From NCBI RefSeq assembly GCF_036323735.1, contig NC_086029.1:8045816-8109815 (forward strand): a stretch of 64,000 nucleotides of DNA. Reading direction: 5' to 3'. The notes under the pieces were generated by a model. It saw nothing but the letters and a program-made list of their open reading frames with translations, made no database searches and was not told the DNA's origin. This stretch comes from Rattus norvegicus (Eukaryota > Chordata > Mammalia > Rodentia > Muridae). Within the stretch, counting starts at the first letter, position 1; each line of letters begins with the position of its first letter. This document shows positions 10,245-23,900 of this stretch, in pieces. Both the position numbers and the translations under genes were made by a program.

Positions 10245-12454
10245 TGAATTTGGTTAGTTCCCAATAGGCCGCAGTAGTAGTAAGTGGACTGTTCAGGATA
10301 TAGAAAAATTTTCACGAATGGAATCAAAATTTCTAGGAGATTTCAGTGAGGTCACAATGGGACATGCTTGTATGAGTATGCTTTTCGATACAGAGCAACA
10401 TTTTAAGGAACGGAATCTAGGTATCATGGTGAATTCAGTCGGTTACCAAAAGGATTCACATGTAATTAGCTTGTTATTCAAGATACAGTAACGTTTTAAC
10501 GAACTGAAACATTGTTTCTTTGTGAACTCAGTTAGTTCCCAGTAGCCTGCTCTTGTAATATGTGTACTTTTAAAAATTTATCAAAATTTGGTGAGCCGAA
10601 TCTGAGTGACATTGTGAATTCGGGTAGTTCCCAGAGGTCGCAGTAGTAATAAGAGGACTGTTCGGGATATAGAAAAATTTTCACATATGGAATCAAAATT
10701 TCTAGGTGAATTCAGTGAGTTCCCAATGGGAAATGCTTGTATGATTTTGCTTTTCGATACAGAGCAACATTTTAAGGAACGGAATCTAAGTGTCATGGTG
10801 AATTCAGTAGGTTCCCAATAGGATTCGCATGTAATAAGCTTGTTATTCAAGATAGAGCAACGTTTCAACGAACTGAAACAGTGTTTCTTTGTGAACTCAG
10901 TTAGTTCCCAGTAACCTGCTCTTGTAATGTGTGTACTTTTAAACATTTATCAAAATTCGGTTAGCCGAATCTGAGTAACATGGTGAATTCGGTTAGTTCC
11001 CAATGGGCCACAGTAGTAATAAGTGGACTGTTAGGGATATAGAAAAATTTTCACGAATAGAATCAAAATTTCTAGGCGAATTCAGTGAGTTCCCAATGGG
11101 AAATGCTTGTATGAGTTTGCTTTTCGATACAGAGCAACATTTTAAGGAACGGAATCTAAGTATCATGGTGAATTCAGTAGGTTCCCAATAGGATTCGCAT
11201 GTAATAAGCTTGTTATTCAAGATAGAGCAACGTTTCAACGAACTGAAACACTGTTTCTTTGTGAACTCAGTTAGTTCCCAGTAACCTGCTCTTGTAATAT
11301 GTGTACTTTTAAACATTTATCAAAATTCGGTTAGCCGAATCTGAGTAACATGGTGAATTCGGTTAGTTCCCAATGGGCCACAGTAGTAATAAGTGGACTG
11401 TTAGGGATATAGAAAAATTTTCACGAATAGAATCAAAATTTCTAGGCGAATTCAGTCAGTTCCCAAAGGGACATGCTTGTATGAGTTTGCTTTTCAACAT
11501 AGAGCAACATTTTTGGAACGGAATCTAAGTATCATGGTGAATTCAGTATGTTCCCAACAGGATTCGCATGTAATAAGCTTGTTCTTCAAGATAGAGCAAC
11601 GTTTTAACGAACTGAAACACTGTTTCTTTGTGGACTCAGTTAGTTCCCAGTAACCTGCTCTTGTAATATGTGTACTTTTAAACATTTATCAAAATTTGGT
11701 GAGCCGAATCTGAGTAACATGGTGAATTCGGGTAGTTCCCAGAGGTCGCAGTAGTAATAAGTGGACTGTTCGGGATATAGAAAATTTTTCACGAATGGAA
11801 TCAAAATTTCTAGGCGAATTCAGTGAGTTCCCAATGGGAAATGCTTGTATGAATTTGCTTTTCGATACAGAGCAACATTTTAAGGAACGGAATCTAAGTA
11901 TCATGGTGAATTCAGTAGGTTCCCCATAGGATTCGCATGTAATAAGCTTGTTATTCAAGATAGAGCAACGTTTTAACGAACTGAAACACTGTTTCTTTGT
12001 GAACTCAGTTCCCAGTAACCTGCTCTTGTAATATGTGTACTTTTAAACATTTATCAAAATTTGGTGAGCCGAATCTTAGTAACATGGTGAATTGGGTTAG
12101 TTCCCAATAGGCCGCAGTAGTAATACGTGGACTGTTCGGGATAAAAAAATTTTCACGAATGGAATCAAAATTTCTAGGCGAATTCAGTGAGTTCCCAAAG
12201 GGATATGCTTGTATGAGTTTGCTTTTCAATATAGAGCAACATTTTAAACAACGGAATCTAAGCATAATGGTGAATTCAGTAGGTTTCCACTAGGATTCGC
12301 ATGTAATAAGTTTGTTATTCAAGATAGAGCAACGTTTCAACGAACTGAAACACTGTTTCTTTGTGAATTCAGTTAGTCCCAATAGCCTGCTCTTGTAATA
12401 CATGTACTTTTAAAGATTTATCAAAATTTGGTGAGCCGAATCTGAGTAACATGG
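10245..12454. repeat. Six-monomer HOR ABCDEF, copy 1 (2,210 bp)
   Basis: Six monomers, counted from d-subunit starts. A has GTAGTAGTAAG. B has AAGAGGACTG. C and D both have GGGCCACAG followed by TGTTAGGGATATAG. E has GAGGTCGCAG. F has AATACGTGG and is followed by a c subunit reading GTCCCAATAGCC with TACATGTAC. The next copy follows directly with the same order and an offset of 2,210 bp, and by eye only scattered single-base differences separate them. Confidence 0.92.
10955..10970. repeat. Hairpin-forming variant of subunit c (C/D-type monomers)
   Basis: ATTCGG-TTAG-CCGAAT is a perfect inverted repeat with 6-bp arms and a 4-base loop. It replaces the usual ATTTGGTGAGCCGAAT through two base changes. 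It recurs at 11325, 13165, 13535, 16112, 16482, 19431, 19801 and 21640. Eight of the nine sites precede C- or D-type d subunits of the HOR and the ninth lies just beyond the domain. An intermediate with only one change (TTTGGTTAGCC) is at about 3590, so it probably arose by stepwise mutation and spread with the HOR. Confidence 0.75.
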
Positions 12455-14662
12455 TGAATTTGGTTAGTTCCCAATAGGCCGCAGTAGTAGTAAGTGGACT
12501 GTTCAGGATATAGAAAAATTTTCACGAATGGAATCAAAATTTCTAGGAGATTTCAGTGAGGTCACAATGGGACATGCTTGTATGAGTATGCTTTTCGATA
12601 CAGAGCAACATTTTAAGGAACGGAATCTAGGTATCATGGTGAATTCAGTCGGTTACCAAAAGGATTCACATGTAATTAGCTTGTTATTCAAGATACAGTA
12701 ACGTTTTAACGAACTGAAACATTGTTTCTTTGTGAACTCAGTTAGTTCCCAGTAGCCTGCTCTTGTAATATGTGTACTTTTAAAAATTTATCAAAATTTG
12801 GTGAGCCGAATCTGAGTGACATTGTGAATTCGGGTAGTTCCCAGAGGTCGCAGTAGTAATAAGAGGACTGTTCGGGATATAGAAAAATTTTCACATATGG
12901 AATCAAAATTTCTAGGTGAATTCAGTGAGTTCCCAATGGGAAATGCTTGTATGAATTTGCTTTTCGATACAGAGCAACATTTTAAGGAACGGAATCTAAG
13001 TGTCATGGTGAATTCAGTAGGTTCCCAATAGGATTCGCATGTAATAAGCTTGTTATTCAAGATAGAGCAACGTTTCAACGAACTGAAACAGTGTTTCTTT
13101 GTGAACTCAGTTAGTTCCCAGTAACCTGCTCTTGTAATGTGTGTACTTTTAAACATTTATCAAAATTCGGTTAGCCGAATCTGAGTAACATGGTGAATTC
13201 GGTTAGTTCCCAATGGGCCACAGTAGTAATAAGTGGACTGTTAGGGATATAGAAAAATTTTCACGAATAGAATCAAAATTTCTAGGCGAATTCAGTGAGT
13301 TCCCAATGGGAAATGCTTGTATGAGTTTGCTTTTCGATACAGAGCAACATTTTAAGGAACGGAATCTAAGTATCATGGTGAATTCAGTAGGTTCCCAATA
13401 GGATTCGCATGTAATAAGCTTGTTATTCAAGATAGAGCAACGTTTCAACGAACTGAAACACTGTTTCTTTGTGAACTCAGTTAGTTCCCAGTAACCTGCT
13501 CTTGTAATATATGTACTTTTAAACATTTATCAAAATTCGGTTAGCCGAATCTGAGTAACATGGTGAATTCGGTTAGTTCCCAATGGGCCACAGTAGTAAT
13601 AAGTGGACTGTTAGGGATATAGAAAAATTTTCACGAATAGAATCAAAATTTCTAGGCGAATTCAGTCAGTTCCCAAAGGGACATGCTTGTATGAGTTTGC
13701 TTTTCAACATAGAGCAACATTTTTGGAACGGAATCTAAGTATCATGGTGAATTCAGTATGTTCCCAATAGGATTCGCATGTAATAAGCTTGTTATTCAAG
13801 ATAGAGCAACGTTTTAACGAACTGAAACACTGTTTCTTTGTGGACTCAGTTAGTTCCCAGTAACCTGCTCTTGTAATATGTGTACTTTTAAACATTTATC
13901 AAAATTTGGTGAGCCGAATCTGAGTAACATGGTGAATTCGGGTAGTTCCCAGAGGTCGCAGTAGTAATAAGTGGACTGTTCGGGATATAGAAAATTTTTC
14001 ACGAATGGAATCAAAATTTCTAGGCGAATTCAGTGAGTTCCCAATGGGAAATGCTTGTATGAATTTGCTTTTCGATACAGAGCAACATTTTAAGGAACGG
14101 AATCTAAGTATCATGGTGAATTCTAGGTTCCCCATAGGATTCGCATGTAATAAGCTTTTTATTCAAGATAGAGCAACGTTTTAACGAACTGAAACACTGT
14201 TTCTTTGTGAACTCAGTTCCCAGTAACCTGCTCTTGTAATATGTGTACTTTTAAACATTTATCAAAATTTGGTGAGCCGAATCTGAGTAACATGGTGAAT
14301 TGGGTTAGTTCCCAATAGGCCGCAGTAGTAATACGTGGACTGTTCGGGATAAAAAAATTTTCACGAATGGAATCAAAATTTCTAGGCGAATTCAGTGAGT
14401 TCCCAAAGGGATATGCTTGTATGAGTTTGCTTTTCAATATAGAGCAACATTTTAAACAACGGAATCTAAGCATAATGGTGAATTCAGTAGGTTTCCACTA
14501 GGATTCGCATGTAATAAGTTTGTTATTCAAGATAGAGCAACGTTTCAACGAACTGAAACACTGTTTCTTTGTGAATTCAGTTAGTCCCAATAGCCTGCTC
14601 TTGTAATACATGTACTTTTAAAGATTTATCAAAATTTGGTGAGCCGAATCTGAGTAACATGG
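12455..14662. repeat. Six-monomer HOR ABCDEF, copy 2 (2,208 bp)
   Basis: Directly tandem to copy 1. It is two bases shorter because the b subunit of E reads GAATTCTAGGTTCC (near 14121) where copy 1 reads GAATTCAGTAGGTTCC. This private deletion separates it from the other copies. Confidence 0.92.
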
Positions 14663-15402
14663 TGAATTCGGTTAGTTCCCAATAGGCCGCAGTAGTAGTA
14701 AGTGGACTCTTCAGGATATAGAAAAATTTAAATGAATGGAATCAAAATTTCTAGGAGATTTCAGTGAGGTCACAATGGGACATGCTTGTATGAGTTTGCT
14801 TTTCGATACAGAGCAACATTTTAAGGAACGGAATCTAGGTATCATGGTGAATTCAGTAGGTTACCAAAAGGATTCACAGGTAATAAGCTTGTTATTCAAG
14901 ATAGAGCAACGTTTTAATGAACTGAAACACTGTTTCTTTGTGAATTCAGTTAGTTCCCCGTAGCCTGCTCTTGTAATATGTGTACTTTCAAAGATTTATC
15001 AAAATTTGGTGAGCCGAATCTTAGTAACATGGTGAATTCGGGTAGTTCCCAGAGGTCGCAGTATTAATAAGTGGACTGTTTGGGATATAGAAAATTTTTC
15101 ACGAATGGAATCAAAATTTCTAGGTGAATTCAGTGAGTTGCCAAAGGGACATGCTTGTATGAGTTTGCTTTTCAATATAGAGCAACATTTTAAACAACGG
15201 AATCTAAGTATCATGGTGAATTCAGTAGGTTCCCAATAGGATTCGCATGTAATAAGCTTGTTATTCAAGATAGAGCAACGTTTCAACGAACTGAAACACT
15301 GTTTCTTTGTGAATTCAGTTAGTTCCCCGTAGCGTGCTCTTGTAATATGTGTACTTTTAAAGATTTATCAAAATTTGGTGAGCCGAATCTGAGTAACATG
15401 GT
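14663..15402. repeat. Two-monomer block GH, copy 1
   Basis: G carries GTGGACTCTTCAGG and AATTTAAATG in d. H carries GTATTAATAAGTGG and TGTTTGGGATATAG. The block recurs at 16880-17616. It follows the c subunit of monomer F in both places, so the left boundary is the same exchange junction. Confidence 0.85.
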
Positions 15403-16879
15403 GAATTTGGTTAGTTCCCAATAGGCCGCAGTAGTAGTAAGTGGACTGTTCAGGATATAGAAAAATTTTCACGAATGGAATCAAAATTTCTAGGAGATTT
15501 CAGTGAGGTCACAATGGGACATGCTTGTATGAGTATGCTTTTCGATACAGAGCAACATTTTAAGGAACGGAATCTAGGTATCATGGTGAATTCAGTCGGT
15601 TACCAAAAGGATTCACATGTAATAAGCTTGTTATTCAAGATACAGTAACGTTTTAACGAACTGAAACATTGTTTCTTTGTGAACTCAGTTAGTTCCCAGT
15701 AGCCTGCTCTTGTAATATGTGTACTTTTAAAAATTTATCAAAATTTGGTGAGCCGAATCTGAGTGACATTGTGAATTCGGGTAGTTCCCAGAGGTCGCAG
15801 TAGTAATAAGAGGACTGTTCGGGATATAGAAAAATTTTCACATATGGAATCAAAATTTCTAGGTGAATTCAGTGAGTTCCCAATGGGAAATGCTTGTATG
15901 AATTTGCTTTTCGATACAGAGCAACATTTTAAGGAACGGAATCTAAGTGTCATGGTGAATTCAGTAGGTTCCCAATAGGATTCGCATGTAATAAGCTTGT
16001 TATTCAAGATAGAGCAACGTTTCAACGAACTGAAACAGTGTTTCTTTGTGAACTCAGTTAGTTCCCAGTAACCTGCTCTTGTAATGTGTGTACTTTTAAA
16101 CATTTATCAAAATTCGGTTAGCCGAATCTGAGTAACATGGTGAATTCGGTTAGTTCCCAATGGGCCACAGTAGTAATAAGTGGACTGTTAGGGATATAGA
16201 AAAATTTTCACGAATAGAATCAAAATTTCTAGGCGAATTCAGTGAGTTCCCAATGGGAAATGCTTGTATGAGTTTGCTTTTCGATACAGAGCAACATTTT
16301 AAGGAACGGAATCTAAGTATCATGGTGAATTCAGTAGGTTCCCAATAGGATTCGCATGTAATAAGCTTGTTCTTCAAGATAGAGCAACGTTTCAACGAAC
16401 TGAAACACTGTTTCTTTGTGAACTCAGTTAGTTCCCAGTAACCTGCTCTTGTAATGTGTGTACTTTTAAACATTTATCAAAATTCGGTTAGCCGAATCTG
16501 AGTAACATGGTGAATTCGGTTAGTTCCCAATGGGCCACAGTAGTAATAAGTGGACTGTTAGGGATATAGAAAAATTTTCACGAATAGAATCAAAATTTCT
16601 AGGCGAATTCAGTCAGTTCCCAAATGGACATGCTTGTATGAGTTTGCTTTTCAACATAGAGCAACATTTTTGGAACGGAATCTAAGTATCATGGTGAATT
16701 CAGTATGTTCCCAATAGGATTCGCATGTAATAAGCTTGTTATTCAAGATAGAGCAACGTTTCAACGAACTGAAACACTGTTTCTTTGTGAATTCAGTTAG
16801 TCCCAATAGCCTGCTCTTGTAATACATGTACTTTTAACGATTTATCAAAATTTGGTGAGCCGAATCTGAGTAACATGGT
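15403..16879. repeat. Truncated HOR copy 3: ABC plus a D/F hybrid
   Basis: A, B, C and the first part of D match the other copies in order. Inside the b subunit (about 16700-16760) the sequence switches to that of F, with GTTTCAACGAAC and then the F-type c box GTCCCAATAGCC. E and most of F are therefore missing. This is the expected product of unequal exchange between D and F, two monomers apart. Confidence 0.85.
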
Positions 16880-17616
16880 GAATTCGGTTAGTTCCCAATA
16901 GGCCGCAGTAGTAGTAAGTGGACTCTTCAGGATATAGAAAAATTTAAATGAATGGAATCAAAATTTCTAGGAGATTTCAGTGAGGTCACAATGGGACATG
17001 CTTGTATGAGTTTGCTTTTCGATACAGAGCAACATTTTAAGGAACGGAATCTAGGTATCATGGTGAATTCAGTAGGTTACCAAAAGGATTCACAGGTAAT
17101 AAGCTTGTTATTCAAGATAGAGCAACGTTTTAATGAACTGAAACACTGTTTCTTTGTGAATTCAGTTAGTTCCCCGTAGCCTGCTCTTGTAATATGTGTA
17201 CTTTCAAAGATTTATCAAAATTTGGTGAGCCGAATCTTAGTAACATGGTGAATTCGGGTAGTTCCCAGAGGTCGCAGTATTAATAAGTGGACTGTTTGGG
17301 ATATAGAAAATTTTTCACGAATGGAATCAAAATTTCTAGGCGAATTCAGTGAGTTCCCAAAGGGACATGCTTGTATGAGTTTGCTTTTCAATATAGAGCA
17401 ACATTATAAGTAACGGATCTAAGTATCATGGTGAATTCAATAGGTTCCCAATAGGATTCGCACCAATAGGCTTCTTATTCAAGATAGAGCAACGTTTTAA
17501 CGAACGGAAGCACTGTTTATTTGTGAATTCAGTTAGTTCCCAGTAGCGTGCTCTTGTAAAATGTGTACTTTTAAAGATTTATCAAAATTTGGTGAGCCGA
17601 ATCTGAATAACATGGT
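16880..17616. repeat. Two-monomer block GH, copy 2
   Basis: Same order and marker variants as 14663-15402. After the second monomer the sequence passes into a subunit a with CATTATAAGTAACGG and a b with GCACCAATAGGC, as found before the first XYZ block, showing where this block was joined to the XYZ copy. Confidence 0.8.
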
Positions 17617-18721
17617 GAATTCGGTTAGTTCCCAATAGGCCGCAGTAGTAATAAGTGGATTGTTCAGGATATAGAAAAATTTTCACGAATGATATCCAAA
17701 TTTCTAGGAGATATCAGTGAGGTCCCAATGGGACATGCTTGTATGAGTTAGGTTTTCGATACAGAGCAACATTTTAAGGAACGGAATCTAGGTATCATGG
17801 TGAATTCAGTAGGTTACCAACAGGATTCATATGTAATAAGCTTGTTCTTCAAGATAGAGCAACGTTTTAACGAACTGAAACACTGTTTCTTTGTGAATTC
17901 AGTTAGTTCCCAGTAGCCTGCTCTTGTATATGTGTACTTTCAAACATTTATCAAAATATGGTGAGCCGAATCTGAGTAACATGGTGAATTCGGGTAGTTC
18001 CCAGAGGTCGCAGTAGTAATAAGTGGACTGTTTGGGGTATAGAAAATTTTTCACGAATGGAATCAAAATTTCTAGGCGAATTCAGTGAGTTCCCAATGGG
18101 AAATGCTTGTATGAGTTTGCTTTTCGATACAGAGCAACATTTTAAGGAACGGAATCTAAGTATCATGGTGAATTCAGTAGGTTCCCAATAGGATTCGCAT
18201 GTAATAAGCTTGTTATTCAAGATAGCGCAACGTTTTAACGAACTGAAACACTGTTTGTTTGTGAACTCAGTTAGTTCCCAGTAACCTGCTCTTGTAATAT
18301 GTGTACTTTTAAACATTTATCAAAATTTGGTGAGCCGAATCTGAGTAACATGGTGAATGGGTTAGTTCCCAATAGGCCGCAGTAGAAATAAGTGGACTGT
18401 TCGGGATAAAAAAATTTTCACGAATTGAATCACAATTTCTAGGTGAATTCAGTGAGTTGCCAAAGGGACATGCTTGTATGAGTTTGCTTTTCAATATAGA
18501 GCAACATTTTAAACAACGGAATCTAAGTATCATGGTGAATTCAGTAGGTTCCCAATAGGATTCGCATGTAATAAGCTTGTTATTCAAGATAGAGCAACGT
18601 TTCAACGAACTGAAACACTGTTTCTTTGTGAATTCAGTTAGTTCCCCGTAGCGTGCTCTTGTAATATGTGTACTTTTAAAGATTTATCAAAATTTGGTGA
18701 GCCGAATCTGAGTAACATGGT
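17617..18721. repeat. Three-monomer block XYZ, copy 2
   Basis: Copy of 9141-10244 with a few private changes, such as GTGGATTGTTCAGG in X and GTTTGGGGTATAG in Y. Together with the following ABCDEF it repeats the order seen at the left edge of this domain. Confidence 0.85.
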
Positions 18722-20930
18722 GAATTTGGTTAGTTCCCAATAGGCCGCAGTAGTAGTAAGTGGACTGTTCAGGATATAGAAAAATTTTCACGAATGGAAT
18801 CAAAATTTCTAGGAGATTTCAGTGAGGTCACAATGGGACATGCTTGTATGAGTATGCTTTTCGATACAGAGCAACATTTTAAGGAACGGAATCTAGGTAT
18901 CATGGTGAATTCAGTCGGTTACCAAAAGGATTCACATGTAATAAGCTTGTTATTCAAGATACAGTAACGTTTTAACGAACTGAAACATTGTTTCTTTGTG
19001 AACTCAGTTAGTTCCCAGTAGCCTGCTCTTGTAATATGTGTACTTTTAAAAATTTATCAAAATTTGGTGAGCCGAATCTGAGTGACATTGTGAATTCGGG
19101 TAGTTCCCAGAGGTCGCAGTAGTAATAAGAGGACTGTTCGGGATATAGAAAAATTTTCACATATGGAATCAAAATTTCTAGGTGAATTCAGTGAGTTCCC
19201 AATGGGAAATGCTTGTATGAATTTGCTTTTCGATACAGAGCAACATTTTAAGGAACGGAATCTAAGTGTCATGGTGAATTCAGTAGGTTCCCAATAGGAT
19301 TCGCATGTAATAAGCTTGTTATTCAAGATAGAGCAACGTTTCAACGAACTGAAACAGTGTTTCTTTGTGAACTCAGTTAGTTCCCAGTAACCTGCTCTTG
19401 TAATGTGTGTACTTTTAAACATTTATCAAAATTCGGTTAGCCGAATCTGAGTAACATGGTGAATGCGGTTAGTTCCCAATGGGCCACAGTAGTAATAAGT
19501 GGACTGTTAGGGATATAGAAAAATTTTCACGAATAGAATCAAAATTTCTAGGCGAATTCAGTGAGTTCCCAATGGGAAATGCTTGTATGAGTTTGCTTTT
19601 CGATACAGAGCAACATTTTAAGGAACGGAATCTAAGTATCATGGTGAATTCAGTAGGTTCCCAATAGGATTCGCATGTAATAAGCTTGTTATTCAAGATA
19701 GAGCAACGTTTCAACGAACTGAAACACTGTTTCTTTGTGAACTCAGTTAGTTCCCAGTAACCTGCTCTTGTAATGTGTGTACTTTTAAACATTTATCAAA
19801 ATTCGGTTAGCCGAATCTGAGTAACATGGTGAATTCGGTTAGTTCCCAATGGGCCAAGTAGTAATAAGTGGACTGTTAGGGATATAGAAAAATTTTCACG
19901 AATAGAATCAAAATTTCTAGGCGAATTCAGTCAGTTCCCAAAGGGACATGCTTGTATGAGTTTGCTTTTCAACATAGAGCAACATTTTTGGAACGGAATC
20001 TAAGTATCATGGTGAATTCAGTATGTTCCCAATAGGATTCGCATGTAATAAGCTTGTTATTCAAGATAGAGCAACGTTTTAACGAACTGAAACACTGTTT
20101 CTTTGTGGACTCAGTTAGTTCCCAGTAACCTGCTCTTGTAATATGTGTACTTTTAAACATTTATCAAAATTTGGTGAGCCGAATCTGAGTAACATGGTGA
20201 ATTCGGGTAGTTCCCAGAGGTCGCAGTAGTAATAAGTGGACTGTTCGGGATATAGAAAATTTTTCACGAATGGAATCAAAATTTCTAGGCGAATTCAGTG
20301 AGTTCCCAATGGGAAATGCTTGTATGAATTTGCTTTTCGATACAGAGCAACATTTTAAGGAACGGAATCTAAGTATCATGGTGAATTCAGTAGGTTCCCA
20401 ATAGGATTCGCATGTAATAAGCTTGTTATTCAAGATAGAGCAACGTTTTAACGAACTGAAACACTGTTTCTTTGTGAACTCAGTTCCCAGTAACCTGCTC
20501 TTGTAATATGTGTACTTTTAAACATTTATCAAAATTTGGTGAGCCGAATCTGAGTAACATGGTGAATTGGGTTAGTTCCCAATAGGCCGCAGTAGTAATA
20601 CGTGGACTGTTCGGGATAAAAAAAATTTCACGAATGGAATCAAAATTTCTAGGCGAATTCAGTGAGTTCCCAAAGGGATATGCTTGTATGAGTTTGCTTT
20701 TCAATATAGAGCAACATTTTAAACAACGGAATCTAAGCATAATGGTGAATTCAGTAGGTTTCCACTAGGATTCGCATGTAATAAGTTTGTTATTCAAGAT
20801 AGAGCAACGTTTCAACGAACTGAAACACTGTTTCTTTGTGAATTCAGTTAGTCCCAATAGCCTGCTCTTGTAATACATGTACTTTTAAAGATTTATCAAA
20901 ATTTGGTGAGCCGAATCTGAGTAACATGGT
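18722..20930. repeat. Six-monomer HOR ABCDEF, copy 4 (2,209 bp)
   Basis: Complete ABCDEF in order, 3,319 bp after the A of copy 3. The d of its fourth monomer (D) has lost two bases (GGGCCAAGTAG near 19855). The HOR ends here: the next monomer has a GAGGTCGCTG form of d that does not belong to the six. Confidence 0.9.
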
Positions 20931-23900
20931 GAATTCGGGTAGTTCCCAGAGGTCGCTGTAGTAATAAGTGGACTGTTCGGGATATAGAAAATTTTTCACG
21001 AATGGAATCAAAATTTCTAGGCGAATTCAGTGAGTTCCCAAAGGGACATGCTTGTATGAGTTTGCTTTTCAATATAGAGCAACATTTTAAACAACGGAAT
21101 CTAAATATAATGGTGAATTCAGTAGGTTCCCAATAGGATTCGCATGTAATAAGTTTGTTATTCAAAATAGAGCAACGTTTCAACGAAGTGAAACACTGTT
21201 TCTTTGTGAACTCAGTTAGTTCCCAGTAGCCTGCTCTTGTAATATGTGTACTTTTAAAGATTTATCAAAATTTCGTGAGCCGAATCTGAGTAACATGGTG
21301 AATTTGGTTAGTTCCCAATAGGCCGCAGTAGTAGTAAGTGGACTGTTCAGGATATAGAAAAATTTTCACGAATGGAATCAAAATTTCTAGGAGATTTCAG
21401 TGAGGTCACAATGGGACATGCTTGTATGAGTTTGCTTTTCGATACAGAGCAACGTTTTAAGGGACGGAATCTAGGTATCATGGTGAATTCAGTAGGTTAC
21501 CAAAAGGATTCACATGTAATAAGCTTGCTATTCAAGATACAGTCACGTTTTAACGAACTGAAACATTGTTTCTTTGTGAACTCAGTTAGTTCCCAGTAGC
21601 CTGCTCTTGTAATATGTGTACTTTTAAACATTTATCAAAATTCGGTTAGCCGAATCTGAGTAACATGGTGAATTCGGTTAGTTCCCAATGGGCCACAGTA
21701 ATAATAAGTGGACTGTTAGGGATATAGAAAAATTTTCACGAATGGAATCAAAATTTCTATGCGAAATCAGTCAGTTCCCAAAGGGACATGCTTGTATGAG
21801 TTTGCTTTTCGATACAGAGCAACATTTTAAGGAACGGAATCTAGGTATCATGGTGAATTCAGTAGGTTACCAATAGGATTCACATGTAATAAGTTTGTAA
21901 TTCAAGATAGAGCAGCGTTTAAACGAACTGAAACACTGTGTCTTTGTGAATTCAGTTAGTTGACAGTAGCCTGCTCTTGTAAAATGTGTACTTTTAAAGA
22001 TTTATCAAAATTTGGTGAGCCAATCTGAGAAACATTGTGAATTTGGTTAGTTCCTTATGGTCCGCACTATTAATAAGTGGACTGTTCAGGATATAGAAAA
22101 ATTTACAGGAATGGAATCAAAATTTCTAGGAGATTTCAGTGAGGTCACAATGGGACATGCTTGTATGAGTTTGCTTTTCTATACAGAGCAACATTTTAAG
22201 GAACGGAATCTAGGTATCTTGGTGAATTCAGTAGGTTACCAATAGGATTCACATGTAATAAGCTTGTTATTCAAGATAGAGCAACGTTTTAACGAACGGA
22301 AACACTGTTTCTTTGTGAACTCAGTTTGTTCCCAGTAACCTGCTCTTGTAATATGTGTACTTTTAAACATTTATCAAAATTTGGTGAGCCGAATCTGAGT
22401 AACATGGTGAATGGGTTAGTTCCCAATAGGCCGCAGTAGAAATAAGTGGACTGTTCGGGATAAAAAAATTTTCACGAATGGAATCAAAATTTCTAGGCGA
22501 ATTCAGTGAGTTCCCAAAGGGACATGCTTATATGAGTTTGCTTTTCTATATAGAGCAACATTTTAAACAACGGAATCTAAGTATAATGGTGAATTCAGTA
22601 GGTTCCCAATAGGATTCGCATGTAATAAGTTTGTTATTCAAGATAGAGCAACGTTTCAACGAACTGAAACACTGTTTCTTTGTGAATTCAGTTAGTTCGC
22701 AGTAGCCTGCTCTTGTAATATGTGTACTTTTAAAGAGTTATCAAAATTTGGTGAGCCGAATCTGAGTAACATGGTGAATTTGGTTAGTTCCCAACAGGCC
22801 GCAGTAGTAGTAAGTGGACTGTTCAGGATATAGAAAAATTTTCACGAATGGAATCAAAATTTCTAGGAGATTTCAGTGAGGTCACAATGGGACATGCTTG
22901 TATGAGTTTGATTTTTGATACAGAGCAACATTTTAAGGAAAGGATTCTAAGTATCATGGTGAATTCAGTAGGTTCCCATTAGGATTCGCATGTACTAAAC
23001 TTGTTGTTCAAGATAGAGCAAAGTTTTAACGAATTGAAACATTGTTTCTTTGTGAATTCAGTTATATCCCAGTAGCCTGCTCTTGTAATATGTGTACTTT
23101 TAAACATTTATCAAAATTTGGTAAGCCGAATCTGAGTAACATTAGCTAATTCGGTTAGTTCCCAATGGGCCACAGTAGTAATAAGTGGACTGTTCGGGAT
23201 ATAGAAAAATTTTCACGAATGGAATCAAAATTTCTAGGCGAATTCAGTGAGTTCCCAATGGGACATGCTTGTATGAGTTTGTTTTTCAATATAGAGCAAC
23301 ATTTTAAGGAACGGAATCTGAGTATCATGGTGAATTCAATAGGTTCCCAATAGGATTCGCATGTAATAAGCTTCTTATTCAAGATAGAGCAACGTTTTAA
23401 TGAACTGAAGCACTGTTTCTTTGTGAATTCAGTAAGTTCCCAGTAGCCTGCTCTTGTAATATGTGTACTTTTAAAGATTTATCAAAATTTGGTGAGCCGA
23501 ATCGGAGTAACATGGTGAAATCGGATATTCCCAATAGGATGCAGTAGTAATAAGAGGACTTGTTCGGAATATAGAAAAATTTTCACGAATGGAATCAAAA
23601 TTTCTAGACGATTTCAGTGAGTTCCCAATGGGACATCCTTGTATGAGTTTGCTTTTCGATACAGAGCAACATTTTAAGGAACGGTATCTAAGTATCGTGG
23701 TGAATTCAAAGGTTCCCAAAAGGATTCGCATGTAATAAGCTTCTTATTCAAGATAGAGCAAAGTTTTAACGAACTGAAGCACTGTTTCTTTGTGAATTCA
23801 GTTAATTCCCAGTAGTCTGCTTTTGTAATATGTGTACTTTTAAAGATTTATCAAAATTAAGTGAGCCGAGTCTGAGTAACATGGTGAATTGGGTAGTTCC

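Noticed and set aside
10921..11400. tRNA, snRNA or 5S rRNA gene embedded in the repeat
   Set aside because: No A/B-box pair with a clover-leaf and no recognisable 5S or snRNA core was found in the consensus. The small hairpin there is explained by two base changes in subunit c.
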